NCBI RefSeq assembly: GCF_009882945.1
Contig: NZ_WTUY01000004.1
Location: forward strand, 210,858 to 274,857
From: Alcanivorax sp. DP30
Lineage (GTDB): Bacteria > Pseudomonadota > Gammaproteobacteria > Pseudomonadales > Alcanivoracaceae
Length of the DNA stretch: 64,000 bases
Direction: 5' to 3'
In this document: one piece after another, positions 54,001 through 61,640 of the stretch
Layout of the letters: every line of letters starts with the position of its first letter
Position numbering within the stretch: position 1 is the first letter of the stretch
Program-made: the position numbers and the translations under genes
The notes under the pieces: generated by a model
Database searches by the model: none
What the model saw: only the letters and a program-made list of their open reading frames with translations
What the model was told of the DNA's origin: nothing

Positions 54001-57000
54001 ATCGGTGAGTGTCAGGTCGTGGGCATCCGCGGCATTGGGCCCCGCGGCTGCCGTTACCAGCACGCTGTAATCCAGTACTGTACCTGCACTGATGGTGGCC
54101 GGAGCGGTCACATCCTTGGTCAGGGTCAGTTGCGGCTCCGCAATGGTGAGCGCCGCCGTCGCCGAACTGGTCAGCGTGTTGCCGTTGAAGGTATAGCTGG
54201 CGGTGTTCACGAAGCTGTCGCCGGCATTGCTGTCTGCCGTGTTCACCACCCTGGCCACCAGGGTAATTTCCGCCTGCTGCCCGGCCGGAATTTGCGCCAG
54301 GGTCAGATCCACGTTCTGGTCTGCGCTGCCGTTGTCGGTCAGCCCGAACGCAGGGTCGTTCACCGTTGCGGAGACAAACTCCAGATCGCTATTCAGGGTA
54401 TCGATAATCTGTACATCGCTGAGCGCTGCGGACAGGGTCGCACCGGGTACCGCGATGGTGTATTCCACTTCCTCGCCGATCACCGCCTTGGTGGTGGGGC
54501 TCAGCAACGTCTTCACCGGCACCGCCAATGTTGCCGGATTGCTCATCACAAATTCGGTCACTGCCACCGGCGCATAACGCTGGCCACTGGTGGCGGGCAG
54601 CGACCAGTATTCGGTGATCCCGGCGCCATGGCTCCAGCTGGTATTGGGCGGCGTGTCGGTATGGAAACCAATGTCGTAATCGATGATCAGCGCACTACCC
54701 GGCATCACCGGCACATTCAGTTTGATACTGAAGCTGCCACCGCGGGCCGCGGGCGGGGTATAGACAAAGTCGGCGACGTCCAAAGGCGTGCCATCGAGGG
54801 TCAGCACCGGCGACGTCAGGGTGCCTTCATCCAGCTCGTAGGCCACATCGGCGCTGATCAGCAAATCATAGGCAGGTGCATCACCGTTGTTCTGCGTCTC
54901 CAGCCGGAACTCCATGGTCTCGCCAACCAGATCCATGACGTTGTAGGGACTGGTGCGACCACTGCGCTCGGTCTTGACCACATCACTCATCAACGGCTGG
55001 TTAACGGTGATCGCCACCGTATCCTGCATGCGGGTCGGATCCAGCGGCACCGGATCACCACTCAGGGTGGCGTAGGAAAGGGTGACCGCGTTATCCAGCC
55101 CCAGGGTCGCCTGGTGCGCCAGCACATCCTCGACCACACGGGCACGGTAAACCAGTACCAGCTCATTATTGGCCGAGTTGTTATCGTTGGCGTTACTCAC
55201 ATCCCCCAGATTGAAAGTGACCGTCTGCCCGCTGGTTGCATCACCAGCGACGGATGGCGCGCCAATGGCCGCGTGGGTAAACGGATACACCGGATCAAAC
55301 GGCGCTGCACTGTCGCCGTTGACGGATACGATCCGGTCAAACTCCATCCCTGCGGGCAGCACGTCGGACAACACCACGTTACGGGTAGTGCTCTCGTTCA
55401 GGGTCAGAGAGAGCTGGTAATCCAGGCTATCGCCCACCCGCAGTCGGGCATCGCCGCCCAGGCTGCCATCGGCGGCCCAGGTATCCACCAGGAACGCCTT
55501 GCTGATCGCAGTGTCATCAGCAGAATCAGCAGTGGTCACCTGAGCCGAGACACAGTAGTCATCCGGCGCAGTGATGGCCGGACAGCCGGCACCGGTTCGT
55601 TCGTAAATGCTGGCATCCTGCAGCGAGGTCCAGTCTGCGTTGACGCTGTTGGTGAAGGTGCCGCCGGGGATGCTGATCACGGCACGGTAGGTCAGCACCA
55701 GTTCCTGACCGGCAGGTAGATCCAGACTGCCATCACCATTATCGCGACCCCATATCCATTGTCCGCCGCCGCTATCCGTGGGCGTGCTGACAAAGCTGCC
55801 TACTGCCGCACCATTGATGGTTACCGTCGGGGCAAAGGTGGTATCCAGCGACAGTCCTGCCGGCAGGGTATCGACAATATTAAGATCATAGGCGGTGGCG
55901 TTACCGGTGTTCTCCAGGGTAACGGTGTACTCCAGTACGGTACCTCCGGTGAGCTGACCACCGCTGATGTTGGTATAGTTCTTGGTAGCAGACAGGTCCG
56001 ACTCGATAGCGGTCACCAACGCCGTGCTGTCATTCAGGGTGGGGGCTGGCGCACCGGTCTGACCGTGGGTGTAATTCACCTGTACCCCGTTGCCCAGGGT
56101 ATCGCCAGCATCCGTACCCAGATCATTATTGATCCGGCCGTAATAGGTAATACGGATCTGCGGAGTCAGTGTAGTGGTGCTCAAATCATCTTCTGTGGCG
56201 GTGAGCACCGTGCCCACATTCCACAGCACCGCGCCGCTGGCTCCATCGGCGGGCACCGCATTCATGGCCGCTTCTGATGGCGCAGCGCCGTTGATGCTGG
56301 CGATGCCGATAAAGTCGTAGCTGATATCAAAGTCGGCGTTGTCTGCCAGCAGATAGCTGACCGCACCACTGTTGAGGAAATCCTGGATCTGCAGGTTCTG
56401 GGTGGTGCCCTCCGGTAACTGAAGATCCAGCTGGAACGCTTTGTGTGCCCCGATTTCCGGCGCCAGGGTTGGATCCAGATCGGTCTTGGTCAGGGTCAGC
56501 GGACCCACGCTGGCCTGCACCGTGTTGCTGATAGCTTCATAGTCGTTAGGTGCGCTGGCGGTGCCATCCAGCGAACCGATACGCTGACCATCCACTGCAC
56601 CATTTGTGCCGATCTGTCCGTTGCTGTTGAGGGCGGTTCCCTGTCCCGGCAGGGACGTCCAGTCACCGCGCACCAGGTTCTGCAGCATCTGCAGGGGCTG
56701 CACGGTGTCATCGACCTGCACCTGGAAAGTGAAGGTGCGGCTGGCACCCGGTGCCAGCGGGTTGGCGGGCTGCCACACAAATACCGGACGGTTCGGGCCA
56801 TAGGTGGTGGTGTCCACCACATCCGGGGGATCCGTTCCTGACACGCTGCCGGCAATAAAGGTCATTTCACTGTCGAGCAGGTCTTCCCACACTCGCAGGT
56901 TGTAGGCCGGCGCTGTGCCGTTATTGGTGGCGGTGATGGTGATGTCGATCAGATCGCCACCATCCACCGGATTGACCCAGACCTTGTCCAGGCTCACGTT

Positions 57001-60000
57001 CGCCTCCGTGACCTCCACAGCCACTTCATCAAAGGTGAGCACCACGGTGGCGCCCCCCTGATTTTCATAGCTCAGCTGGGTGGTGGTGGCCGGGAAGCCA
57101 TTGGTCAGGGTGGTGCCATCATTGTTGCCGGCACTGTTGTCCACACGGGCAATAAAGGTCAGCGGGAACTCGAAGCGACTCTGGCCGGCAATCACGGAGG
57201 TCAGCGTTACATCACCAAAATCCCAGCGCACCTGGGTGCCGCTACAGGTCGGCGTAATCGGCGGCACCGGAGTCAGGTCCGGACGTTTGAAACCTGCGGC
57301 GGCATAGGGAGGCTGACTCAGATCCACCACCGGTGCCTCGGCACAGGTCAACCCGCTGGGTAATTGATCTTCCACCACCAGATTGCGCAACACAGCCACC
57401 GGCAACTCTGCCAGCAGCTGGTATTCGATTTCTTCACCCGGCGTCACTTCCTGGGGACTGCCCTGCCCCAGCGGCGTCTGCGACAGACGCAGGATTTCCT
57501 TGGGCTGGGTCAGCAGGGGAATGATTTCGATGGCGGCATCGGCTTCCGCGCTGTTGTACTGACGGGCACCGCCCAGTTCGCCGTTGCCCGGCGTGGTCAC
57601 GGTCTGCTGGCCATGCTCGTTGGCGCTACCTTCCAGGCTGTCGTAGACGGAGCTGAAGCGGTTGGTCAGCACCTGCTGCGGGGCGGCGCGCTCATCCGGG
57701 TCCACCCGGTAGTACAGCTCCACACTGTCGCCCGGCTCGATGCGGCGCAAACCCGTGCCATCCACCCCGTGCAGGTGCGAGAAGGTGATGACGGCCGGGG
57801 TACCGTTGAGCACCACATTGTCGGCCACGCCTCCTTCGCCATCAGTGTCGGCCCCATCGATCAGGCCATCACCATCGTTATCCAGACCATCAGTGGCGAA
57901 ATCCACCACCAGCATCAAGTCACTGGCATCCAGATTGTCGGTGATTTCAAGATCGTAGGCCGGCGCTCGCGGCTGGCCATCATCGTCGGCACGGTTGCTG
58001 ACAGTCAGACGGAAAATATAGCTGTGGAAGGTGTCACCCTCGTCGGTGAGATCAACCCAGGTACTACAACTTGGCCCCGCACCATAGAGCGTTTCATTAC
58101 AGACTTTCTTGTCAACTTCGATGACCGGTTCGGTTACCAGAACATCGGCCCGTCGGATGGGTTCTTCCGGGTAACCGGTAGTGGTGCCTTGGGACAAACT
58201 GCCCTCTGCCCCGATCAGCCCACTACCCAGGGTGTAGTTTTCCTGCAGCTGGGTATTCTCGTTAAAAAACGCCGCATCAAAGGTGGAGTCCAGCACATTG
58301 GTACGGTTGGCAGCATGCACGTTGGGCGGATTGCGATCATCCTGGGGTTTGTTAAGGATCCGGGTGACGGTATCAAGGATGAACCACTCATCCGCCACTT
58401 CGATGCGCGTGCTGTCAGGCACGTTGAAACGCCAGCCAAATTCGCCCTCTTCCAGTGGAGTCCGCGCTGCATCCATGCTCACACCGGTAATCCGTGCCGT
58501 GGATTCCAGGGTGTAGTCGGTATTGGAAATATAGCTCTGGCCATCCGGCACCTGATCGCGCACCTGGATGTTCTGTACCGAGATAAACGAGAAGCCCGGA
58601 GTTTCAAAACCGAACCAGCCGCCGGTCTCAATCTTCCAGGTACACTCTTCACCAATCTGGACCCGCTCCCGGTCCTTGGCCTGCCCCGACGCAGGACCGT
58701 CGTAACTCACGTCTGCCATGTTTTCACTACAGACGCCGACAAGATCCTTGATCAAGTTAAAACCGATAACCCTTGCCCAGTGCGTATCCAGGGAATAGTT
58801 GTTACCCCGATCGATTTCACCATCAGCACGCAGATTGTTGGCACTGCCGGGTTCCGGGAACCACAGGGGCAGTCCAGCACCACTGGCATTGAGTCCGTTG
58901 GCAGTAAAAATTTCACCCACCACGTCAGCACGGAAGGTCAGGTCATCTTCTGCAATACCCGCAGGATCACTAGTCTTGATGACCTCAAAGTCATAATTGA
59001 CGGTCTGCCCCGGCGCGACAGGCAAGGGTTCATCACAACGATACACCGTGGCGGTGGAGGGGATGTCGACCGTGTCCACCCAGGTCTTCCAGGGGTTGGG
59101 CTGTGTAGGACTACCTGACAGCGAAACTACGGAGCACTGTCCCGGTGAAGAGACAATTTCCATGGTGGCCCCGAAGGTGACAAATGCCTGGTAATCCTCC
59201 GCATCGTGACCGCCGTTGTTGGTCAGAACAACCCGCAGAGGTAGACGCTGATTGCGGTCATTGGTCAGGATAAAAGTCTGGCCATCAATATGGATATCCA
59301 GGTCTTCTGGATCTGCCGGAACAAGTCCCCGGTCCTGATCACCGATTGCGTAATTGTTCAGGTTTCCGCCGGCAATGTTGCCATCGTTATTGTTGCCCCT
59401 CAGGTCATACTCCTGCAGCCCCTGGGCATCACAAAGCGTACGAAACTGAACATAGAGGCGGTTCTCCAGATCCGGCACCCTGGAAGGATCCGTGTTCGGC
59501 TCTGGCGTGGAAATCACTTCCTCTTCCAGCACATCCAGGTTGGCGGAACGGTCGTAGTAATCCGGATCGATCAATACCACACGAAACTGAAAGGTGAGCT
59601 CATCGCCATGGCGCATCAGGTGCCGGTCTTCTTCGGCCTGGTCTGCGTCACTGTCAGTGGTGGAACTGGACAGGCGAAATTCCGGTGCAGTGTTGTTGAG
59701 GTAAGAAGTGTAATCCGAGCCACTCAGTGGCAGGGCGCCAGCCCGGTTTATCCAGTCCAGCGTATCAACCCTGCCCTCATAATTGCCGTACAACTGGGAC
59801 TCGGCAATGATCCGCGGCGTGAAGGTGGGATCCATCACATATTCCGGAGGCAGCACATCGCGCAGATGCCAGCTATCCCCCTGGTCAAAGTAGACTGTAC
59901 CGCGACCTTCATTACGCAGGGTAATGGTCATCAGACCACGGGCACCCACTGGCTGGTTGCCATCAAGCCCGGTTAACCGGCGCTTCACACGCAGGCCGAT

Positions 60001-61338
60001 ATTGCTGCCGCCACCATCGGTTTCGCCATAACGGGTGTACATGTTGGCGTCACCAGTATCAGACACATCGATCCCGCCGGGACCTGGCTGTGATTCACAA
60101 CCGTACTCCACATCCTGCACATCATTCTGCAACCAGCCCTGGCGGCAGGAGGCGTCGTCGTAAATCTTGCCGACCATGTAAAGGTTGATGGTCTGGCCGT
60201 CATTGGCATCGACCAAATCACCATTTTCATAGGGCTGGTTGTCATCCCCTGCCCCGAACGGCGGTTCCACCACGTAATTATTCAGCGGGTTACCCAGCGC
60301 AACGCTGGTTGCCTCACAATTGGCAGGCATGCCGGCGCCATTATTCGCCGCCACATTGTTGGCTGATCCCTCGGACGCACAGATGTGCGTTATTTCCATT
60401 AGGTCGGCATCGCTGATCACATCATCCAGGCGCAGATCCTGCACGGGAGCATCGCCGTTATTGCGAATCCGCACACGCCAGACCACATCGTCATCGTTAT
60501 GACCATAAACCGTGTCGCTCTCGGTACTACGACGCTGGCCCGCATCATAATTCCAGCCGGATTTGGCTACATCGATGTTGGGGGAACGGTAATCCAGGGT
60601 GTCATTACGTGAAAAACTCCCTTCGTTATAAGGATCCGTTTCCCAGCTCCACCCCCCTGGAAAGCTCCATTGACGATCCCACTCCAGTGCATTGCTCACC
60701 GAGCAGCTATCCTGCATGTCAAAATCAGTCAGCTGGGCGCTGACATTCTTGGAGGCAAACTCCAGCCCCTCCGGGTTGGAAGGACGATGCACGGCAATAC
60801 GCACACGCAACGTTGTGGCACGACCAATGCCTCCACCATTTTCACGGTTATTACTGCCGTTATTCTGCAGAACAGGAAGATTGGTAACTCTTACCGTATT
60901 ACCGGACTGGGACACTGAACCACCAGCGGTATACCCTCCTCCATTAAGACTGTAAGACACCTCGGGTACCGCCCCGCCACCGCCGTACCAGAGCTGCAGG
61001 CCCGTGGCCCCCAGATCAAACTCGATCTCGATATTCTCAATATCCGGATCGCTGGTGCCATCGGCACCGTCCATGAAGGGGTTGCGAACTTCAACAGTCA
61101 CGTAGCCGTAGCCACATAACTCGCAATAGTTGAGATTGTTATTACCGACAAAATCAAACAGTTGTGGCGAACCTTCCCGGGCATAACACTGCGCCCACAG
61201 CTGCCCACCCGACACAGACAACAGCAACAACATCCCCAAAAGCCGAACAGCCGATAAGGCTCGGAATCGAGAATGGACTTCAGAAACGGCTTTCACCCCG
61301 GCCAAAAGCAGGCGGGAGAGGCTTTTTGTCGAGTTCAA
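48079..61338 (-). CDS. Giant secreted protein (4419 aa) with ~20 DUF11-type Ig-like repeats
   Basis: A single uninterrupted frame of 13.3 kb. The N-terminus is an extended signal peptide (VRLLGMLLLLSVSGGQLWAQ) followed by a Cys-rich domain (CYAREG, CELCGYGY). About 20 DUF11-like domains of ~150 residues follow, each with a pattern such as LEYTVTLENTGNATAYDLNI and DTLPAGL, plus an SdrD_B-like segment (GSLWHDEDFDNLFD, residue ~3800; VIGKVFDDANLNGYQDDGEA, ~4220). The last ~90 residues resemble an OmpA-like domain. DUF11/SdrD proteins are surface adhesins. There is no LPXTG or autotransporter domain, so retention probably needs the partner barrel protein downstream. It starts at TTG (61338). Large frames on the opposite strand are shadows. 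Confidence 0.88.
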   Translation of the reverse strand: MNSTKSLSRLLLAGVKAVSEVHSRFRALSAVRLLGMLLLLSVSGGQLWAQCYAREGSPQLFDFVGNNNLNYCELCGYGYVTVEVRNPFMDGADGTSDPDIENIEIEFDLGATGLQLWYGGGGAVPEVSYSLNGGGYTAGGSVSQSGNTVRVTNLPVLQNNGSNNRENGGGIGRATTLRVRIAVHRPSNPEGLEFASKNVSAQLTDFDMQDSCSVSNALEWDRQWSFPGGWSWETDPYNEGSFSRNDTLDYRSPNIDVAKSGWNYDAGQRRSTESDTVYGHNDDDVVWRVRIRNNGDAPVQDLRLDDVISDADLMEITHICASEGSANNVAANNGAGMPANCEATSVALGNPLNNYVVEPPFGAGDDNQPYENGDLVDANDGQTINLYMVGKIYDDASCRQGWLQNDVQDVEYGCESQPGPGGIDVSDTGDANMYTRYGETDGGGSNIGLRVKRRLTGLDGNQPVGARGLMTITLRNEGRGTVYFDQGDSWHLRDVLPPEYVMDPTFTPRIIAESQLYGNYEGRVDTLDWINRAGALPLSGSDYTSYLNNTAPEFRLSSSTTDSDADQAEEDRHLMRHGDELTFQFRVVLIDPDYYDRSANLDVLEEEVISTPEPNTDPSRVPDLENRLYVQFRTLCDAQGLQEYDLRGNNNDGNIAGGNLNNYAIGDQDRGLVPADPEDLDIHIDGQTFILTNDRNQRLPLRVVLTNNGGHDAEDYQAFVTFGATMEIVSSPGQCSVVSLSGSPTQPNPWKTWVDTVDIPSTATVYRCDEPLPVAPGQTVNYDFEVIKTSDPAGIAEDDLTFRADVVGEIFTANGLNASGAGLPLWFPEPGSANNLRADGEIDRGNNYSLDTHWARVIGFNLIKDLVGVCSENMADVSYDGPASGQAKDRERVQIGEECTWKIETGGWFGFETPGFSFISVQNIQVRDQVPDGQSYISNTDYTLESTARITGVSMDAARTPLEEGEFGWRFNVPDSTRIEVADEWFILDTVTRILNKPQDDRNPPNVHAANRTNVLDSTFDAAFFNENTQLQENYTLGSGLIGAEGSLSQGTTTGYPEEPIRRADVLVTEPVIEVDKKVCNETLYGAGPSCSTWVDLTDEGDTFHSYIFRLTVSNRADDDGQPRAPAYDLEITDNLDASDLMLVVDFATDGLDNDGDGLIDGADTDGEGGVADNVVLNGTPAVITFSHLHGVDGTGLRRIEPGDSVELYYRVDPDERAAPQQVLTNRFSSVYDSLEGSANEHGQQTVTTPGNGELGGARQYNSAEADAAIEIIPLLTQPKEILRLSQTPLGQGSPQEVTPGEEIEYQLLAELPVAVLRNLVVEDQLPSGLTCAEAPVVDLSQPPYAAAGFKRPDLTPVPPITPTCSGTQVRWDFGDVTLTSVIAGQSRFEFPLTFIARVDNSAGNNDGTTLTNGFPATTTQLSYENQGGATVVLTFDEVAVEVTEANVSLDKVWVNPVDGGDLIDITITATNNGTAPAYNLRVWEDLLDSEMTFIAGSVSGTDPPDVVDTTTYGPNRPVFVWQPANPLAPGASRTFTFQVQVDDTVQPLQMLQNLVRGDWTSLPGQGTALNSNGQIGTNGAVDGQRIGSLDGTASAPNDYEAISNTVQASVGPLTLTKTDLDPTLAPEIGAHKAFQLDLQLPEGTTQNLQIQDFLNSGAVSYLLADNADFDISYDFIGIASINGAAPSEAAMNAVPADGASGAVLWNVGTVLTATEDDLSTTTLTPQIRITYYGRINNDLGTDAGDTLGNGVQVNYTHGQTGAPAPTLNDSTALVTAIESDLSATKNYTNISGGQLTGGTVLEYTVTLENTGNATAYDLNIVDTLPAGLSLDTTFAPTVTINGAAVGSFVSTPTDSGGGQWIWGRDNGDGSLDLPAGQELVLTYRAVISIPGGTFTNSVNADWTSLQDASIYERTGAGCPAITAPDDYCVSAQVTTADSADDTAISKAFLVDTWAADGSLGGDARLRVGDSLDYQLSLTLNESTTRNVVLSDVLPAGMEFDRIVSVNGDSAAPFDPVYPFTHAAIGAPSVAGDATSGQTVTFNLGDVSNANDNNSANNELVLVYRARVVEDVLAHQATLGLDNAVTLSYATLSGDPVPLDPTRMQDTVAITVNQPLMSDVVKTERSGRTSPYNVMDLVGETMEFRLETQNNGDAPAYDLLISADVAYELDEGTLTSPVLTLDGTPLDVADFVYTPPAARGGSFSIKLNVPVMPGSALIIDYDIGFHTDTPPNTSWSHGAGITEYWSLPATSGQRYAPVAVTEFVMSNPATLAVPVKTLLSPTTKAVIGEEVEYTIAVPGATLSAALSDVQIIDTLNSDLEFVSATVNDPAFGLTDNGSADQNVDLTLAQIPAGQQAEITLVARVVNTADSNAGDSFVNTASYTFNGNTLTSSATAALTIAEPQLTLTKDVTAPATISAGTVLDYSVLVTAAAGPNAADAHDLTLTDTLDIGLVYETGSANLGEPDTITGDGISTPQVLTWNVASLTEGNSLNLTYQAAVQDSVGAGQTLNNTLVLRWTSLAGSSVYERTGSESPAFNDYVATDSSQVATTDSTAFSKQVVSDTFLPVDDAVLRVGDRVNFALELALQEGAHTDLAVTDTLPAGMAFEQVVSVDQFGMPGTLAAPAVSGQTVTFDIGDITNPVDGDASNDVYVITYQARVLNLDTLSQQPLVQTLANSAELTYTLVSGPVAPIPATASIAVHQPLLDVIAVNVSTATGGDAVVTAGEAAAYTVDIQNNGQAPAYDVQIQDVLPAGLRVAGVTTQSIELLSGAALPVQAPTYDPVTGLAQWDLDGAADAWTIPAGDTLRLVYTAQADANLGASLTLDNSVLVNLYFSFDNGDVPTDGDASEREDYGPTAALSASLTSPGAGALDKTITQPEAEIGVPFTYQMRVPAVAENIALSDVHVLDDLSTSAAALAFSDARYSLDGGTSWSAMSNQGTATALDLVDQASGNGVDVPASGQMLVELTVYLQDDPANVAGLTFNNTARYSYGSFAGDTATLADTSEDMTIVEPALVMTKDGPATLAYGTPGLFTLSVQNTDIVATARDITVTDYLPTLAEGGMCDVPPVVTDVRIFEADATTLVTALAEGTDYAVSFAPGDPCALIINGQSAAAVLGPEQILVVSYEAQLDQDTPTDATLTNFAAATEWFSAADTAPVRRTYDHDLQQVIEDVADPQDYHTLIPVLPSMQVDKTVSVQVDADGDGQPSPGDTLRYVIDVTNTSAASLTGFSIIDDPGALNAGSWFEPGSLVIASLPTGSTDNSDPAGGTNGQGLVDIRDLNLAAQGDAGDAIQLAFDITLGAVLDDATEILNQGRIEFLGNTLQLTDDPALGGTEDPTAITVNSAPRMLVQKVSDDISADPGVLEPGETLRYTITVANIGNEDARDVFLRDAIPQYTTYLPGTTTLNGDPVADPAAGMSAIESGMLVNGPVDVTAGVMLADSLAPADHVATVTFDVQVDSDTLPGTLIANQGFVAGTGNGGTDFMEQPSDDPATPALNDPTVDIVGNLPLLDVQKTVVLANDLNANNAPDPGDTLLYTFTVTNTADQPATNVMLTDLTPANTSYVPASTTLNTVAVADLSGASPLVSGMPVNSVGEAAGTVAANSTAEVTLRVTINAGTANGTVIVNQGTMSSEELPDELSDQDGIDSNGDQPTMITVGEAQQLAIVKNVVVVGGGAVMPGSELEYTVQVSNVGTVPATQVIIQDDLSWLATMGVFAANSATLNGGIAGVTEGTVLVADYGMAYGDLAPGGNALLRFRVTLDSAIPWDAIVSNTGDVYWNNNTQTASSTVDIQVGAIPGAATLSGSLWHDEDFDNLFDATETPLVDWEIQVWSNNTLLRVTQSANDGSYSLAGLPETQPGASYELRFEAPGATATTAALGMTDSDPAFTDGLQRITGITAVADAVVQNLNLPIDPNGVVYNAITREPLAGATLSMVTANGIPVASACFDDPAQQGQVTLASGFYKFDMNFSDPSCLSGGDYRIQVQAPGGGFSAGESSIITPITGEQTAAYDVPVCSDDAIGTSAECEAQVSAAAPPTSVAANSPLTGYYLNLMLAGAAVDGRQIFNNHIPVDPKLSGAVTISKVASVVNVSRGEFVPYVIRINNSYGSRLNDLAIVDDFPAGFKYVEGSARLDDLPVEPEVQGRRLIWQGLDLGASGEHTLKMLFIVGAGVGEGEYVNRAQVFQARSTRRARTSLSGAASVSGQASATVRVVPDPDFDCSDVIGKVFDDANLNGYQDDGEAGLPNVRAVTARGLIVTSDQYGRFHITCAVVPNDLRGSNFILKVDDRSLPSGYRMTTENPLVRRATRGKMIKFNFGAALHRAVRLDIADPVFEPGSVEMRMQWASRMPLLMEQLVEEQSVLRIAYMAERENEGLVEDRLKAMKKQIARKWNELGNPYELVIETEVFWRTGAPLKGGGK

Positions 61339-61372
61339 TTGATACGATCTTCTTGGCTGAATAGGCTTAATT

Positions 61373-61440
61373 CCCCTTTATGGGGACTTTTTTATTAGTA
61401 ATATATTCGTATATATAAGCTTTCAATACCGTGAAGCCTC
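61373..61440 (-). promoter_or_regulatory. Putative promoter and leader hairpin of the giant gene
   Basis: On the minus strand TTGAAA (61421-61426) is followed about 15 bases later by TATATT in a markedly AT-rich stretch, a plausible -35/-10 pair. Between this and the TTG start is a small CCCC-ATAAA-GGGG hairpin at about 61373-61385. The rest of the gap (61441-61586) holds no gene that I can see. Confidence 0.4.
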
Positions 61441-61586
61441 TCGCATCTGGCCACTTCACCTAAGAAGAAAGCGTGACACCGCTCAAAGAACTGCAAGGCA
61501 GGCAGGTGTTTCTTCCAACACCAAAACACAACGCCCAAAAAGGTATGGGATGCATCTGAGTAGCCGGTATGGCCGAGCGGCAAGGC

Positions 61587-61622
61587 AAAAAAAAGGCGCC
61601 TGTCCTGGTCCGGACGACGCCT
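61587..61622 (-). terminator. Intrinsic terminator after the TonB/AgmX-like gene
   Basis: On the minus strand a GGCG-GTCC / GGAC-GCGCC stem ends in eight T, about 20 bases past the stop codon. It separates the energy-transducer unit from the giant gene, which therefore needs its own promoter or read-through. Confidence 0.8.
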
Positions 61623-61640
61623 TCTCTCCCGCCTTTAAAA

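Noticed and set aside
48262-60955. Long plus-strand open frames opposite the giant gene (for example 53236-55719 and 57364-59118)
   Set aside because: They lie wholly antisense to a continuous 4419-codon frame with clear repeated domains. Their translations are His/Gly/Arg-rich with no motif, as expected for the opposite strand of high-GC coding DNA.
61563-61586. tRNA-like start (GGTATGGCCGAGCGGCAAGG)
   Set aside because: It resembles the 5' part of a Ser/Leu tRNA, but no anticodon arm, T-arm or CCA-side match follows; the next bases form a terminator.
61440-61586. Possible c-di-GMP riboswitch upstream of the giant adhesin gene
   Set aside because: Attractive for an adhesin, but I could not find the conserved riboswitch core or a consistent pair of stems in this segment.
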